From: an uncultured Eubacteriales bacterium
GTDB lineage: Bacteria > Bacillota > Clostridia > Oscillospirales > Acutalibacteraceae
NCBI GenBank assembly: GCA_900316385.1
Contig: ONCP01000002.1
Span: 78,277-142,276 of the forward strand
DNA: 64,000 nt
Direction of reading: 5' to 3'
The translations under genes were made by a program, and so were the position numbers. Below, one piece after another: positions 16,535 to 25,211 of the stretch. Under the pieces are notes generated by a model that did not search any database, had not been told where the DNA came from, and saw only the letters and a list, made by a program, of their open reading frames with translations. Numbering within the stretch: position 1 is the first letter of the stretch; each line of letters starts with the position of its first letter.

Positions 16535-18070
16535 ATGCCAAAATGGTTAAAAGACGCTATTTTTTATGAAATATATCCCCAGAGCTTTTATGACAGCAAC
16601 GGCGACGGAATAGGTGATATAAACGGAATCATCGAGAAACTCGATTATGTCAAAGGCCTCGGCTGTAACGCTATCTGGCTCAATCCTGTATACGATTCTC
16701 CCTTCAAGGACGCGGGCTATGACGTAAGGAATTACAAAAAGGTCGCTCCGCGCTACGGCACGAATCGGGATTTGGTGAACCTTATCGAAACGGCGCACAA
16801 GAAAAAGATCCGCATTATTCTCGACCTTGTTCCCGGGCACACCTCGGACACTCACCCGTGGTTCAAGCAGTCCCGTCAGGCAAAGAAAAACAAATTCACC
16901 AACAGATACATATTTACCGACAACGTCTGGAACGCTCCTCCCGAGTACCGCTTGATGTGCGGACTGTGCGAGCGCGACGGCAACTATATGGTCAATTATT
17001 TCAGCTCGCAGCCTGCGCTCAACTACGGTTTTGCCGAGATCACACACCCCGAATGGCAGCTGCCGATGGATCATCCCGACTGCAAGGCTACCGTTGAGGC
17101 GCTCAAGGAGATAATGCGCTTCTGGCTCGATCAGGGCGCCGACGGCTTCCGTGTTGATATGGCGGATTCTCTTGTAAAGAACGACGACACAAAGGAGCCT
17201 ACTGCAACGATCTGGGCTGATATCCGCGAGATGATGGACAGGGAATACCCCGACGCGGCGCTTATCAGCGAATGGTGCAATCCTCCCGTCGCGGTCAACA
17301 AGGCGGGCTTCCATTCCGATTTCTATCTTGACCACTTCGGCAACGGCTACAACGCGCTTTTCAGAGCGGGCAACTGGGGCGACAAGGCTTTCTTCAACAA
17401 AAACGGCGAGGGCAACATTCGCGCCTTCACCGATGAATATGTCAAGGGCTATCTTGAGACCAAAGACAAGGGCTATATCAGCTTCATCACCTGCAACCAC
17501 GACACACCGCGTCTCACCGCTTATCTTGACAACGAGGCGATCAAGATCGCCTACGCGACGATCTTCACGCTCCCAGGCGTTCCGTTCCTTTATTACGGCG
17601 ACGAGATCGGTATGCGCTATCTCAAAGACATCACGAGCGTTGAGGGCGGTTACAGCCGTACGGGCTCGCGTTCTCCGATGCAGTGGCGCAAGGGCAAGAA
17701 CTTCGGCTTCTCCGAGAGCGACACGACCTACATCCCCGTCGACCCCGACGCGAACGCTCCTACGGTCGAGAACCAGCGCCGAAAGAAGGACAGCATCTAT
17801 AAGGTCGTAAAGGACATTATCAAGCTGAGAAAGAAGAACCCCGAGCTCGGCAGCGAGGGCGGTTTTGAGGTGCTTTACGCTGAGGAAAACTCCTTCCCCT
17901 TCGTCTACAAAAGAGGTAAATTCATTATTATGGTCAATCCCCTCGACCGTCTTGCCGACGTTCGCTTTGATTACGAGGTCAAGAACGAGCTTTACAAAAT
18001 CGGCGAGTACGTTCAGTCATGGGAAAAGATGACCCTCAGCCCCCAGAGCTTTGTGATCGTTGAGGTTTAA
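16535..18070 (+). CDS. Glycoside hydrolase family 13 enzyme (alpha-glucosidase / trehalose synthase-like)
   Basis: A 511-residue cytoplasmic GH13 enzyme without signal peptide. Domain order is the (beta/alpha)8 barrel with WLKDAIFYEIYPQSF at the start, then a short C-terminal beta domain. Catalytic residues are visible: the nucleophile Asp in DGFRVDMAD, the acid/base Glu in ALISEWCN and the transition-state Asp in TCNHDTPRL. LDLVPGHTSDTHPWF is region I. It acts on alpha-glucosidic bonds, perhaps in oligosaccharide or trehalose use, but the exact specificity (glucosidase, trehalose synthase or dextranase type) cannot be decided. It stands alone between convergent genes. Confidence 0.85.
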   Translation: MPKWLKDAIFYEIYPQSFYDSNGDGIGDINGIIEKLDYVKGLGCNAIWLNPVYDSPFKDAGYDVRNYKKVAPRYGTNRDLVNLIETAHKKKIRIILDLVPGHTSDTHPWFKQSRQAKKNKFTNRYIFTDNVWNAPPEYRLMCGLCERDGNYMVNYFSSQPALNYGFAEITHPEWQLPMDHPDCKATVEALKEIMRFWLDQGADGFRVDMADSLVKNDDTKEPTATIWADIREMMDREYPDAALISEWCNPPVAVNKAGFHSDFYLDHFGNGYNALFRAGNWGDKAFFNKNGEGNIRAFTDEYVKGYLETKDKGYISFITCNHDTPRLTAYLDNEAIKIAYATIFTLPGVPFLYYGDEIGMRYLKDITSVEGGYSRTGSRSPMQWRKGKNFGFSESDTTYIPVDPDANAPTVENQRRKKDSIYKVVKDIIKLRKKNPELGSEGGFEVLYAEENSFPFVYKRGKFIIMVNPLDRLADVRFDYEVKNELYKIGEYVQSWEKMTLSPQSFVIVEV

Positions 18071-18110
18071 CGTATCCGCTTTTTGCAAGATAAGCTATTA
18101 ACAAAAAAAC

Positions 18111-18142
18111 AGGCAGTCGCGCTCTGACGCGACTGCCTTTTA
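18111..18142. terminator. Bidirectional terminator between the GH13 gene and trpS
   Basis: Perfect 11-base stem AGGCAGTCGCG / CGCGACTGCCT with a six-base loop, T-rich on the right and A-rich on the left. Confidence 0.85.
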
Positions 18143-18148
18143 CGTTGC

Positions 18149-19144
18149 TTAAACAAAACCTATTTTTTTCATTACCTTCGATAGAGTCCTCTGAGAAATC
18201 CTCCGCGCGATCTCGTCGGCGCTTCCGAAGCAGCTCTCAAGATACGCCTTGTCGGCTCTGAGCCTCTCGTATTCCTCCTTGATCGGACGCAAAGCCTCGA
18301 CTACCGCCTCGCCTACCGCTGTCTTGAAGTCGCCGTAGCCCTTGCCCTCAAAGTCCTTTTCGATCTGTTCGCGCGAAAGCCCCGTGACAGCTCCGTAGAT
18401 GTCGATCAGATTGTTTATTCCGTCTTTTCCCTCGGCATAGCGCACGCACGCCTCGCTGTCGGTCACGGCTCGCTTGAACTTCTTCATAATGACCTCGGGC
18501 GGATCGAGCAGATGAACGCAGCCGTTGACATTTTCGTCAGACTTGCTCATCTTTCTTGTCGGGTCTTGCAGGCTCATAACCCGCGCTCCTGTTTTCGGAA
18601 CATACGCCTCAGGAACCTTGAACACGTTTCCGTAAATGCCGTTGAAGCGCGTCGCGATGTCGCGGGTGAGCTCAAGGTGCTGGACCTGATCTGCGCCAAC
18701 GGGTACGCAGTCCGCCTGATAAAGCAGAATGTCGGCGGCCATCAAAGACGGATAGGTGAACAGACCCGCGTTGATGTTGTCCGAGTGCTTCTGGCTTTTG
18801 TCCTTGAACTGAGTCATACGCGAAAGCTCGCCGAACTGTGTGTAGCAGTTGAGGATCCACGCGAGCTGAGCGTGAGTGCTTACGTGGCTTTGAATGAAGA
18901 ACAGCGTTTTTTCAACGTCGATCCCGCACGCCAGTATCGAGGCGTAAGCGTCGAGAATGTTCTTGCGCATTTTTGCGGGCTCCTGTCTGACCGTTATCGT
19001 ATGAAGGTCGGCGAGCGCGAAAATGCAGTTGAACTCCTCTTGCATATTTACCCAATTTCTGATAGCTCCGAGATAATTTCCGAGCGTGATGGTACCGCTG
19101 GGCTGAATAAGGCTCAGCGCGATTTTTTTCTTTTCATTTTCCAT
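18149..19144 (-). CDS. trpS: Tryptophan-tRNA ligase
   Basis: A 331-residue class I aminoacyl-tRNA synthetase that charges tRNA-Trp. PSGTITLGNYLGAI is the HIGH-type region, and RKMSKSDENVNG carries KMSKS. DILLYQADCVPVGADQVQHLEL is also characteristic. The ATG of MENEKK is used because AAAGGG is eight bases upstream. It lies 12 bases after the aminotransferase gene and is probably cotranscribed with it. Confidence 0.97.
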   Translation of the reverse strand: MENEKKKIALSLIQPSGTITLGNYLGAIRNWVNMQEEFNCIFALADLHTITVRQEPAKMRKNILDAYASILACGIDVEKTLFFIQSHVSTHAQLAWILNCYTQFGELSRMTQFKDKSQKHSDNINAGLFTYPSLMAADILLYQADCVPVGADQVQHLELTRDIATRFNGIYGNVFKVPEAYVPKTGARVMSLQDPTRKMSKSDENVNGCVHLLDPPEVIMKKFKRAVTDSEACVRYAEGKDGINNLIDIYGAVTGLSREQIEKDFEGKGYGDFKTAVGEAVVEALRPIKEEYERLRADKAYLESCFGSADEIARRISQRTLSKVMKKIGFV

Positions 19145-19156
19145 ATTTGTCACCCT

Positions 19157-20341
19157 TTAATAGCTTTTGATAAGGTCGCCGAGCGCCTTTATGCCCTTTT
19201 CGAGTTGTTCGTCGGTCGGAGTTGAGAAATTGATTCGGAAGCCGTTAGTGGTCTCGGTCTCGTCGGTCAGGAAGGCGTTGCCCGGAACGACGCATACCTT
19301 GTGGTCGATCGCGTCGCGCACGAACGCGGGCATATCAACTCCGTCGGGAAGCCTGCACCATATGAACAGACCGCCGTCGATCTTGTCGTAGGTGATCTCG
19401 GGAGCGCAGTATTTGTCAAGCAGATCCATGCAGAACCTTGCCTTGGCCCTGTAAATCGAGCGCAGCTTTTCCAAGTGAGCCTCAAAATCATACTTGGTGA
19501 GGAACTCATAGCAAAGCATCTGCGACCAGATGTTGGTGTGAACGTCGCTGCCCTGCTTGCAAACGGTCATTTTCTGGATTATAGGCTGAGGAGCGATGAC
19601 ATAAGCGACGCGGATACCGGGGGAGATCACCTTTGAGAAGCTTCCCGCGTAAATCACCCTGCCGTCCTCGTCGAACGTTTTGATCGCGGGCAGGAACTCG
19701 CCGCTGTAACGCAGGTCGCCGTAGGGGTTGTCCTCAAGGATCAGCACGTTGTACTTTTGGGCGAGCTCGTAAACCATTTTGCGCTTCTCAAGCGACATCG
19801 TAACTCCCGAGGGGTTCTGGAAGTTCGGAATGGTGTATATGAATTTTGTGTCGGGATTCGCCTTGAGCGCTTCCTCGAGCTTATCGGTGTTCATACCGTC
19901 GCTTTCAACCTCAACTCCCACAAGCCTCGCGTTGTAAGCTCTGAAGGAATTGAGCGAGCCGATGAACGAGGGAGCCTCGGTGATGACTACGTCGCCCTCG
20001 TTTACAAGAGATTTGGTCGCGAAATCCATGATCTGCTGGGCGCCCGTCGTGATTATGATATCGTCCTTATCCGAACCTATATCGTATTTTTCCTTCATAT
20101 ATTTTCTGAGGTGAGCCCTCAGGGGAGCGTAGCCCTCGGTAACGCTGTACTGCAACAGCGCGATAGGATTCTCCCTGAAAAGTCTAGCCGATATCTCCTC
20201 AAGCTCCTTAACGGGGAACGCGTCGGGAGAGGGATTTCCCGCCGAAAGCGACACCACCGTGGGGTCGGCCGCGTATTTGAATATTTCTCTGATAGCGCTG
20301 GGCTTCAGGTTGTTGGTTCTGTCGGAAAAAATATACTCCAT
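19157..20341 (-). CDS. PLP-dependent aminotransferase, class I/II
   Basis: A 394-residue fold-type I aminotransferase of the 2-aminoadipate / kynurenine-type group that is often free-standing in Firmicutes. The PLP lysine is in YAGSFSKVISPGIRVAYVI, IIITTGAQQIMDF is the phosphate-binding turn, and LILEDNPYGDLRY holds the Asp that pairs with the pyridine nitrogen. The start MEYIFSDRTNN has GGAGG upstream. Substrate could be aromatic or branched amino acids; not decidable here. It precedes trpS. Confidence 0.88.
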   Translation of the reverse strand: MEYIFSDRTNNLKPSAIREIFKYAADPTVVSLSAGNPSPDAFPVKELEEISARLFRENPIALLQYSVTEGYAPLRAHLRKYMKEKYDIGSDKDDIIITTGAQQIMDFATKSLVNEGDVVITEAPSFIGSLNSFRAYNARLVGVEVESDGMNTDKLEEALKANPDTKFIYTIPNFQNPSGVTMSLEKRKMVYELAQKYNVLILEDNPYGDLRYSGEFLPAIKTFDEDGRVIYAGSFSKVISPGIRVAYVIAPQPIIQKMTVCKQGSDVHTNIWSQMLCYEFLTKYDFEAHLEKLRSIYRAKARFCMDLLDKYCAPEITYDKIDGGLFIWCRLPDGVDMPAFVRDAIDHKVCVVPGNAFLTDETETTNGFRINFSTPTDEQLEKGIKALGDLIKSY

Positions 20342-20448
20342 AATCTGCCTCCGTAAAAACAATCTAAAAAGTATTTTATCACATAAAAGCGTTTCTTTCA
20401 AGTACTGTATTTATGACCAAAAAATAATATATAATAAGCAAAAAAACA

Positions 20449-20477
20449 TTGTAATGTAATATTTTATGGTGTATAAT
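20449..20477 (+). promoter_or_regulatory. Promoter of the DHHW-Nudix-serpin unit
   Basis: TTGTAA, 17 bases, TATAAT in the AT-rich gap divergent from the aminotransferase gene. Confidence 0.65.
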
Positions 20478-20539
20478 AATATAAAGTATCATAAAATAGG
20501 GAAATATGTATTGTAAGGTATATGAAAGGGGGCATTTGT

Positions 20540-21763
20540 TTGCCGTACGGATATAATAACAGGAACAGCTACCGAGGTTCAACGGGCTACAAGCCGTCGG
20601 CGCGTCAAAGAGACAGGAGCAAAAGAAGGCTCAACAGGCGCAGGCTCCGCAACCGCGCAATAATCATAACCGCGGGTGTGCTCATTCTCGCGTTGATCTT
20701 CTTCATTATGTTCAAATTTTTCAGCTGTGTATGCGGCTCCGTAAGCGGACAGGGAAGCGTTATTGATACCTCCACCGTCCAAAAGAAGGAAACCGCGAAG
20801 CCTGTTTCCGAGAAAAAGACCGAGGACGAATTCAAGGCTCCCGAGATCAAGGACACCGCAAAGAAAACCAAGGGCGTTACCGAGGCAGGAATGTATGTGT
20901 GGAACAAGGCGTGCTTCGAGCCGTTCTACGGAGAGGCGGACAAGGCTAAGGAATACGCGGGCGTAATGAATTACGCCAAGAAAACTCTCGGTAAGGATAT
21001 CAACGTTTATTCCGTCATAGTCCCGAACCATATCGAAATGGGATTGCCCGAGAGGCTCAAGAATACCGACGGCGGTATCGCGACAAACTCTCAGGCCGAG
21101 TACATAAAGACGGCGTACAACGCTATGAACAAGGATGTCAAGCACATCAACGCCTACAACAAGCTTTCCGAGCACTGCAACGACTATATCTACTTCAATT
21201 CCGACCATCACTGGACGGGTCTCGGCGCTTACTACGCCTACACCGCCTTTATGGAGGAGACCAAGCAGACGCCTATCAAGCTTGAGGACTGCACCGAGAA
21301 CACTATCAAGGGCTTTACGGGCAGCTTTACCGAGCTTGTCACTAAGCCGCTGAAGAAGGATACGGTGTATTTCTGGTCAATGCCGTTTGACCTTACCAAC
21401 ACCTTTACAGACGAGAGCGGCGAAGAAAACACCGCCGAAACGCTCTATTACTGGTACGCTACGGGCGGCCGCGATACCTACGGCGTGTTCCTCTTCGGCG
21501 ATATGCCGCTTGAGGTCATCAAGAGCAAGAGCCCGAACGCCAAGGGCAAGATCGCGATAGTTCACGAGAGCTACGGCAACGCCTTTGTGCCGTACTTCAC
21601 AAATAACTACAAGGAAGTTTACTCGATAGATTTCCGTTCGTGGAACGGCGATCTCAAATCATATTGTAAAGAAAAAGGCATCAACAACGTATTGTTTATC
21701 AACGGAGTAATGAGCTCCGCGACCGAGGATCTGCTTCAGGCGCTTAAAACCAAGGTCGGCTGA
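20540..21763 (+). CDS. DHHW-family membrane-anchored protein
   Basis: A 407-residue protein with a strongly basic cytoplasmic N-terminus (RQRDRSKRRLNRRRLRNR), one transmembrane helix (about residues 42-65) and an extracytoplasmic domain with FNSDHHWTGLGAYYAY. This is the DHHW motif of a Firmicutes family with an SGNH/AlgX-like fold thought to act on surface polysaccharide acyl groups. TTG is preferred over the ATG at 20522 because AAGGGGG is seven bases upstream of TTG. It is first in an apparent operon with the Nudix and serpin genes. Catalytic role is unproven. Confidence 0.72.
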   Translation: MPYGYNNRNSYRGSTGYKPSARQRDRSKRRLNRRRLRNRAIIITAGVLILALIFFIMFKFFSCVCGSVSGQGSVIDTSTVQKKETAKPVSEKKTEDEFKAPEIKDTAKKTKGVTEAGMYVWNKACFEPFYGEADKAKEYAGVMNYAKKTLGKDINVYSVIVPNHIEMGLPERLKNTDGGIATNSQAEYIKTAYNAMNKDVKHINAYNKLSEHCNDYIYFNSDHHWTGLGAYYAYTAFMEETKQTPIKLEDCTENTIKGFTGSFTELVTKPLKKDTVYFWSMPFDLTNTFTDESGEENTAETLYYWYATGGRDTYGVFLFGDMPLEVIKSKSPNAKGKIAIVHESYGNAFVPYFTNNYKEVYSIDFRSWNGDLKSYCKEKGINNVLFINGVMSSATEDLLQALKTKVG

Positions 21764-21791
21764 AAACACATCGGGGAGAGGGGGACAGAAT

Positions 21792-22481
21792 ATGCTGGCT
21801 AACAAGGTAGGAGTCAATATTTTCGGCAAGCTCAGCCGCGATCTTTATTCGGGCTACGTGAGCCTTGATAATTCCGAGCGCAAAAAAGCTTATGTTCTGT
21901 CCGACAAGCCCGTTAACGAGTATTTCAAGGGCGTGGTCGTCGCGGTCGCTGTGTTCGACGACGTCGAGGAAAGGCTCATAGTCGCCGCCGAAAACGCGGT
22001 TTACTACGAGCCCGAGCTCAGAGTCAGCTTTTCTTATCTCAAAAACACCGAGCTAACCTCGATCAAATGCCTTTATGAGAAATCCTGCGGCGCGATCGTC
22101 TTTTACAAGGCAAAGACCAGTATGCGTATCCTGCTGGTCAAGAACAACAACGGCCGCTACTGGAGCTTCCCGAAGGGTCATATCGAGATCGGCGAGACCG
22201 AAAAGGAAACCGCCGTCCGTGAGATCAAGGAGGAGACCAATCTCGACGTCGAGATCAAGGACAATTTCCGAGAGGTCAGCGAGTACTGTCCGTTCGGTAA
22301 GATCCGTAAGCGCGTCGTGTTCTTCCTCGCTCAGGCGTTCACCGATAACGTCAGGGTCCAGGAGGAGGAGATCGCCGAATACACATGGGTGGATATACAG
22401 CAGGCGAGAAAGCTCTGCGTCTATGACAATGATCTCAGGATTATCAACAAAGCGGAAACCGCTATCAAGCTAATTAAATAA
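21792..22481 (+). CDS. Nudix hydrolase with an inorganic-pyrophosphatase-like N-terminal domain
   Basis: A 229-residue protein in two parts. Residues from about 95 form a Nudix domain with the full box GHIEIGETEKETAVREIKEET, similar to diadenosine tetraphosphate hydrolases. The first 90 residues (VNEYFKGVVVAVAVFDDVEERLIVAAEN) resemble the C-terminal part of a clostridial inorganic pyrophosphatase-like family, in which a DDVEEKLVVAP-type stretch is typical. The expected catalytic acidic residues of a true pyrophosphatase are not evident, so this part may be a binding domain. It starts 28 bases after the DHHW gene, with GGGGAGAGGG upstream. Confidence 0.8.
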   Translation: MLANKVGVNIFGKLSRDLYSGYVSLDNSERKKAYVLSDKPVNEYFKGVVVAVAVFDDVEERLIVAAENAVYYEPELRVSFSYLKNTELTSIKCLYEKSCGAIVFYKAKTSMRILLVKNNNGRYWSFPKGHIEIGETEKETAVREIKEETNLDVEIKDNFREVSEYCPFGKIRKRVVFFLAQAFTDNVRVQEEEIAEYTWVDIQQARKLCVYDNDLRIINKAETAIKLIK

Positions 22482-22493
22482 GGAGTGAAATAT

Positions 22494-24134
22494 ATGAAGA
22501 AAACAGTCAGCTTATTACTGATAATAACTCTTCTTGCAAGCGTTTTTTGCGCGATTCCCGTAAGCGCGGACGCGGCAGTCAAGAGGGTGAGCCTAAAGGC
22601 GAACTCCGCGACGCTCAAAATTTCAAAAAAGAACGACAAGACCGTTCGCGGAACATATGAGATAAAGCTTAAAAAGGTAAAGGGAGCAAAGCTCAAGTCA
22701 ACAAGCTACAAAAGCTCAAATTCAAAGATCGCCGCGGTCAGCTCCAAGGGAAAGATCACCGCAAAGGCGAAGGGCTCCGCGAAAATCACGGTAGCCGTTA
22801 AGTTTATCTTCAAAAAGCGCACATACAAAAAGAATATGACCTTCAAGGTCACGGTCAAGGACACGAGAAAATCGACGCCCGTAACCCCTGTGGAGCCGAC
22901 AAAGCCCGCCGAGACCGAACCGTTCTCCGACGAGTACGCTGTTCCTCTCAACGACCCGCCTCAGATCGACGGTACAAAAACCAAGAGCCTCAAGGATAAG
23001 GATTTCCTCGACAAGCTCTCGGGCTTTTCCTCAAAGCTCTATGAAATGTGCTCCAAGGAAGCGGATGATAACTACGTAATGTCTCCCGTTTCGGTCTATC
23101 TCGCGCTCGCGATGCTCTATTCCGTCGGCGACGACGGCGTAAAGAGCGACATCGAGAGCCTCGCCGAAATGAATTCCGAGGATTTTAAAAAGACGGGCGA
23201 GCTGTTCAAGAGCCTTATCAACGAGTACAAGAGCTTCAACGGTGATACTGTCAGCAGACTCGATCTCACCAACTCTGTATGGATCGACGACAGCAAGGAC
23301 GCCGACGCACAGACCCTTAAAAAGCTCGCTGACGATATGTTCTGTCAGGCGTTCAAAACTCCGTTCGGCGCCAACAACAAGGCGGCAAACAACGCGATCC
23401 GCAAATACATCAAGCATCAGACAAACGGACTGATAGATCAGGATTTTGACCTTTATCCCGACACGCTCTTCGCTCTGATCAACACGCTTTATTTCAAGGA
23501 CGTCTGGGATCTGGAGCGCAACGGTCTCAGCGTAAAACAGAAGGATTTTAAATTCGAGAACGGCTCTAAAAAGGTTGAGTTCCTTGAGGGCGAATATATC
23601 AACGGAAAGGTTCAGCAGACCGAAAAAGCCAAGTATTTCTACGCGACCACCTCTCAGGGCTACAAGGTCAAGTTCATTCTTCCCAAGAGCGGATATACGC
23701 TTGATCAGGCTATGAATGCCGCCGACCTCAACACGATCAACCGCCGCTCCGATTTCGGAGTATTTGACGATGACGGCACCGAGCATTACACACGTTGTAT
23801 CTTCCCGAGCTTCAAGCTCGAGAAGGAAACTCCTCTCAAGAAGATTTTTGAGAACAACAATCTTCTCAAAAACGCCTTTACGAGCTATTTTTCGCCGCTT
23901 CTCAAGGATGAGGAGCTCTGCGTTTCTGATATCAAGCATAAGGTAGTGCTTGACGTCAGCAAGACGGGCGTAGAGGGAGCCGCGGTCACGATAATCTCCA
24001 GTAAGGCGAACTCCGCTTTTCCTGATCATAAGATCGAGTATCACGATTTTGTTCTTGACAGCGCGTTCGGCTTCATCGTCACCGATCCGTCCGACGTAGT
24101 CCTCTTTGAAGGCAAGGTCACGGATCCCGCATAG
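22494..24134 (+). CDS. Secreted serpin (serine protease inhibitor) with N-terminal Big_2-like domain
   Basis: A 546-residue secreted serpin. A signal peptide (SLLLIITLLASVFCAIPVSADA) is followed by a Big_2-like domain (SSNSKIAAVSSKGKITAKAKG), a Pro/Thr linker (about residues 125-140) and a complete serpin fold. Serpin landmarks are NYVMSPVSVYLALAMLYSVG, LINTLYFKDVWD and the hinge KTGVEGAAVTI. The reactive loop follows as ISSKANSAFPDH. Counting from the hinge Gly as P15 puts P1 near Asn/Ser, which suggests a subtilisin- or elastase-like target rather than trypsin (inference). ATG with AGGAG at eight bases is used. It is the third gene of the DHHW-Nudix-serpin unit. No dockerin is present, unlike cellulosomal serpins. 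Confidence 0.88.
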   Translation: MKKTVSLLLIITLLASVFCAIPVSADAAVKRVSLKANSATLKISKKNDKTVRGTYEIKLKKVKGAKLKSTSYKSSNSKIAAVSSKGKITAKAKGSAKITVAVKFIFKKRTYKKNMTFKVTVKDTRKSTPVTPVEPTKPAETEPFSDEYAVPLNDPPQIDGTKTKSLKDKDFLDKLSGFSSKLYEMCSKEADDNYVMSPVSVYLALAMLYSVGDDGVKSDIESLAEMNSEDFKKTGELFKSLINEYKSFNGDTVSRLDLTNSVWIDDSKDADAQTLKKLADDMFCQAFKTPFGANNKAANNAIRKYIKHQTNGLIDQDFDLYPDTLFALINTLYFKDVWDLERNGLSVKQKDFKFENGSKKVEFLEGEYINGKVQQTEKAKYFYATTSQGYKVKFILPKSGYTLDQAMNAADLNTINRRSDFGVFDDDGTEHYTRCIFPSFKLEKETPLKKIFENNNLLKNAFTSYFSPLLKDEELCVSDIKHKVVLDVSKTGVEGAAVTIISSKANSAFPDHKIEYHDFVLDSAFGFIVTDPSDVVLFEGKVTDPA

Positions 24135-24145
24135 TAAATTATCTC

Positions 24146-24176
24146 GGCGTTCCCGTTACCGCGGGAACGCCTTTGT
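24146..24176 (+). terminator. Terminator after the serpin gene
   Basis: Perfect stem GGCGTTCCCG / CGGGAACGCC followed by TTTGTT. Confidence 0.75.
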
Positions 24177-24197
24177 TAAAAAGAAAGTCGGTAGAAT

Positions 24198-24359
24198 ATG
24201 GTAAAACAGCTTATTGAAAAAAAGGAGAGAAAGGTTGAGTATGTGGAGCTGATCTACGACTTGATGGTGTTGTTCAGAGAGAATATGTACGTTAATATCG
24301 CGGTTTCCGCGGCCTATGTTTTTTCCGTATTCGCCGTTATTTACCGCAACAGAAGCTGA
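24198..24359 (+). pseudogene. LtrA-like membrane protein remnant
   Basis: A 53-codon frame, MVKQLIEKKERKVEYVELIYDL..., ending with a hydrophobic helix. EKKxxKVEYVELIYDL is the N-terminal signature of the low-temperature-requirement A (LtrA) membrane family, whose members are 350-400 residues long. Here the rest is replaced by one short transmembrane segment and a stop. Probably a remnant after an internal deletion; expression as a tiny membrane protein is possible but there is no clear RBS. Confidence 0.5.
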
Positions 24360-24373
24360 TACAAAAGAATCAA

Positions 24374-24404
24374 AAGCCGACAGGAGTTTTTCTGTCGGCT
24401 TTAA
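24374..24404 (+). terminator. Terminator hairpin after the LtrA-like remnant
   Basis: Stem AAGCCGACAG / CTGTCGGCTT with an eight-base loop. Confidence 0.6.
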
Positions 24405-24424
24405 AAACGTCATATTGCAAGAAA

Positions 24425-24456
24425 AACAGCTTCGGAAATCCAACTCCGAAGCTGTT
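24425..24456 (-). terminator. Terminator of the RpiB-like gene
   Basis: Perfect 12-base stem AACAGCTTCGGA / TCCGAAGCTGTT with a T-rich tail (TTTTTCTTGC) on the minus strand. Confidence 0.85.
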
Positions 24457-24474
24457 TTGATAAAGATTTGTGAT

Positions 24475-24936
24475 TTACTTGACGGGAACACAGTGCTCGT
24501 CGTTGATTTTCTGAACCTTCTTAACGCGGCGAACATATTTGTCGGCAGTCAGCGGCTCGGTTTTCATAAATGTTTTGACATTCTCCATAGCGATCATACC
24601 GCCGATGATCTTCGCGCCGAGGCAAAGCACGTTCGCGTCGTTATGCTCTCGGGCAAGCTGAGCGCAGAAGGGATCCTGACAAACGCAGGCGTAGATCCCG
24701 TTGACCTTGTTCGCGATCATCGCGCTCCCGTAGCCTACCCCGTCCACAAAGATACCTCTGTCACATTCGCCCTTGGCGACAGCCAAAGCCGCGGGAAGAA
24801 CAAAATCCGACAAATCACAGGACTGTTCGTCATATGCTCCGAAATCCACAACCGTATGTCCCTGAGATTCGAGATATTCCTTGATCTCATTTTTCATGGA
24901 TGTGCCCGCGTGATCGTTTGCCATAGCGATTTTCAT
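24475..24936 (-). CDS. rpiB: RpiB/LacA/LacB-family sugar-phosphate isomerase
   Basis: A 153-residue protein of the ribose-5-phosphate isomerase B fold. MKIAMANDHAG and REHNDANVLCLGAKIIG are conserved. The active-site loop reads VDGVGYGSAMIANKV. In most RpiB enzymes this loop begins with the catalytic Cys (CGTGIG), which is Asp here, so the enzyme may use another base as mycobacterial RpiB does, or may act on a different sugar phosphate. A single gene with its own terminator. The gene symbol is given with reservation. Confidence 0.75.
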   Translation of the reverse strand: MKIAMANDHAGTSMKNEIKEYLESQGHTVVDFGAYDEQSCDLSDFVLPAALAVAKGECDRGIFVDGVGYGSAMIANKVNGIYACVCQDPFCAQLAREHNDANVLCLGAKIIGGMIAMENVKTFMKTEPLTADKYVRRVKKVQKINDEHCVPVK

Positions 24937-24959
24937 AATAATCAGCTCCCTCTGTAATA

Positions 24960-25211
24960 TGGTAATTTAAGTATAACACAAAAAAGCGAAAAAACAATTA
25001 TTTATCGTGATATTTTCTGCGTTCAAGAGGTATATTTCCATATGTTAAGGCAAAAACGATCGATCGGGCTTTAAAGAAACTGTACGATGCGGCTGTATAT
25101 GGACAAAACTGCTGTTTTTTGATATTATATTATAAGCACCGGTTCGTATGAAAATCACGATACCGAGCGGTAAGGAAAAAATTTTAATAACTGCTTTTGT
25201 GCGGAAAGGCT
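24960..25211. other. Intergenic region
   Basis: About 250 AT-rich bases between the divergent isomerase and nucleotidyltransferase genes. A possible promoter for the right-hand gene is TTGATATTATATTATAAG around 25118-25135. No RNA gene recognised. Confidence 0.4.
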
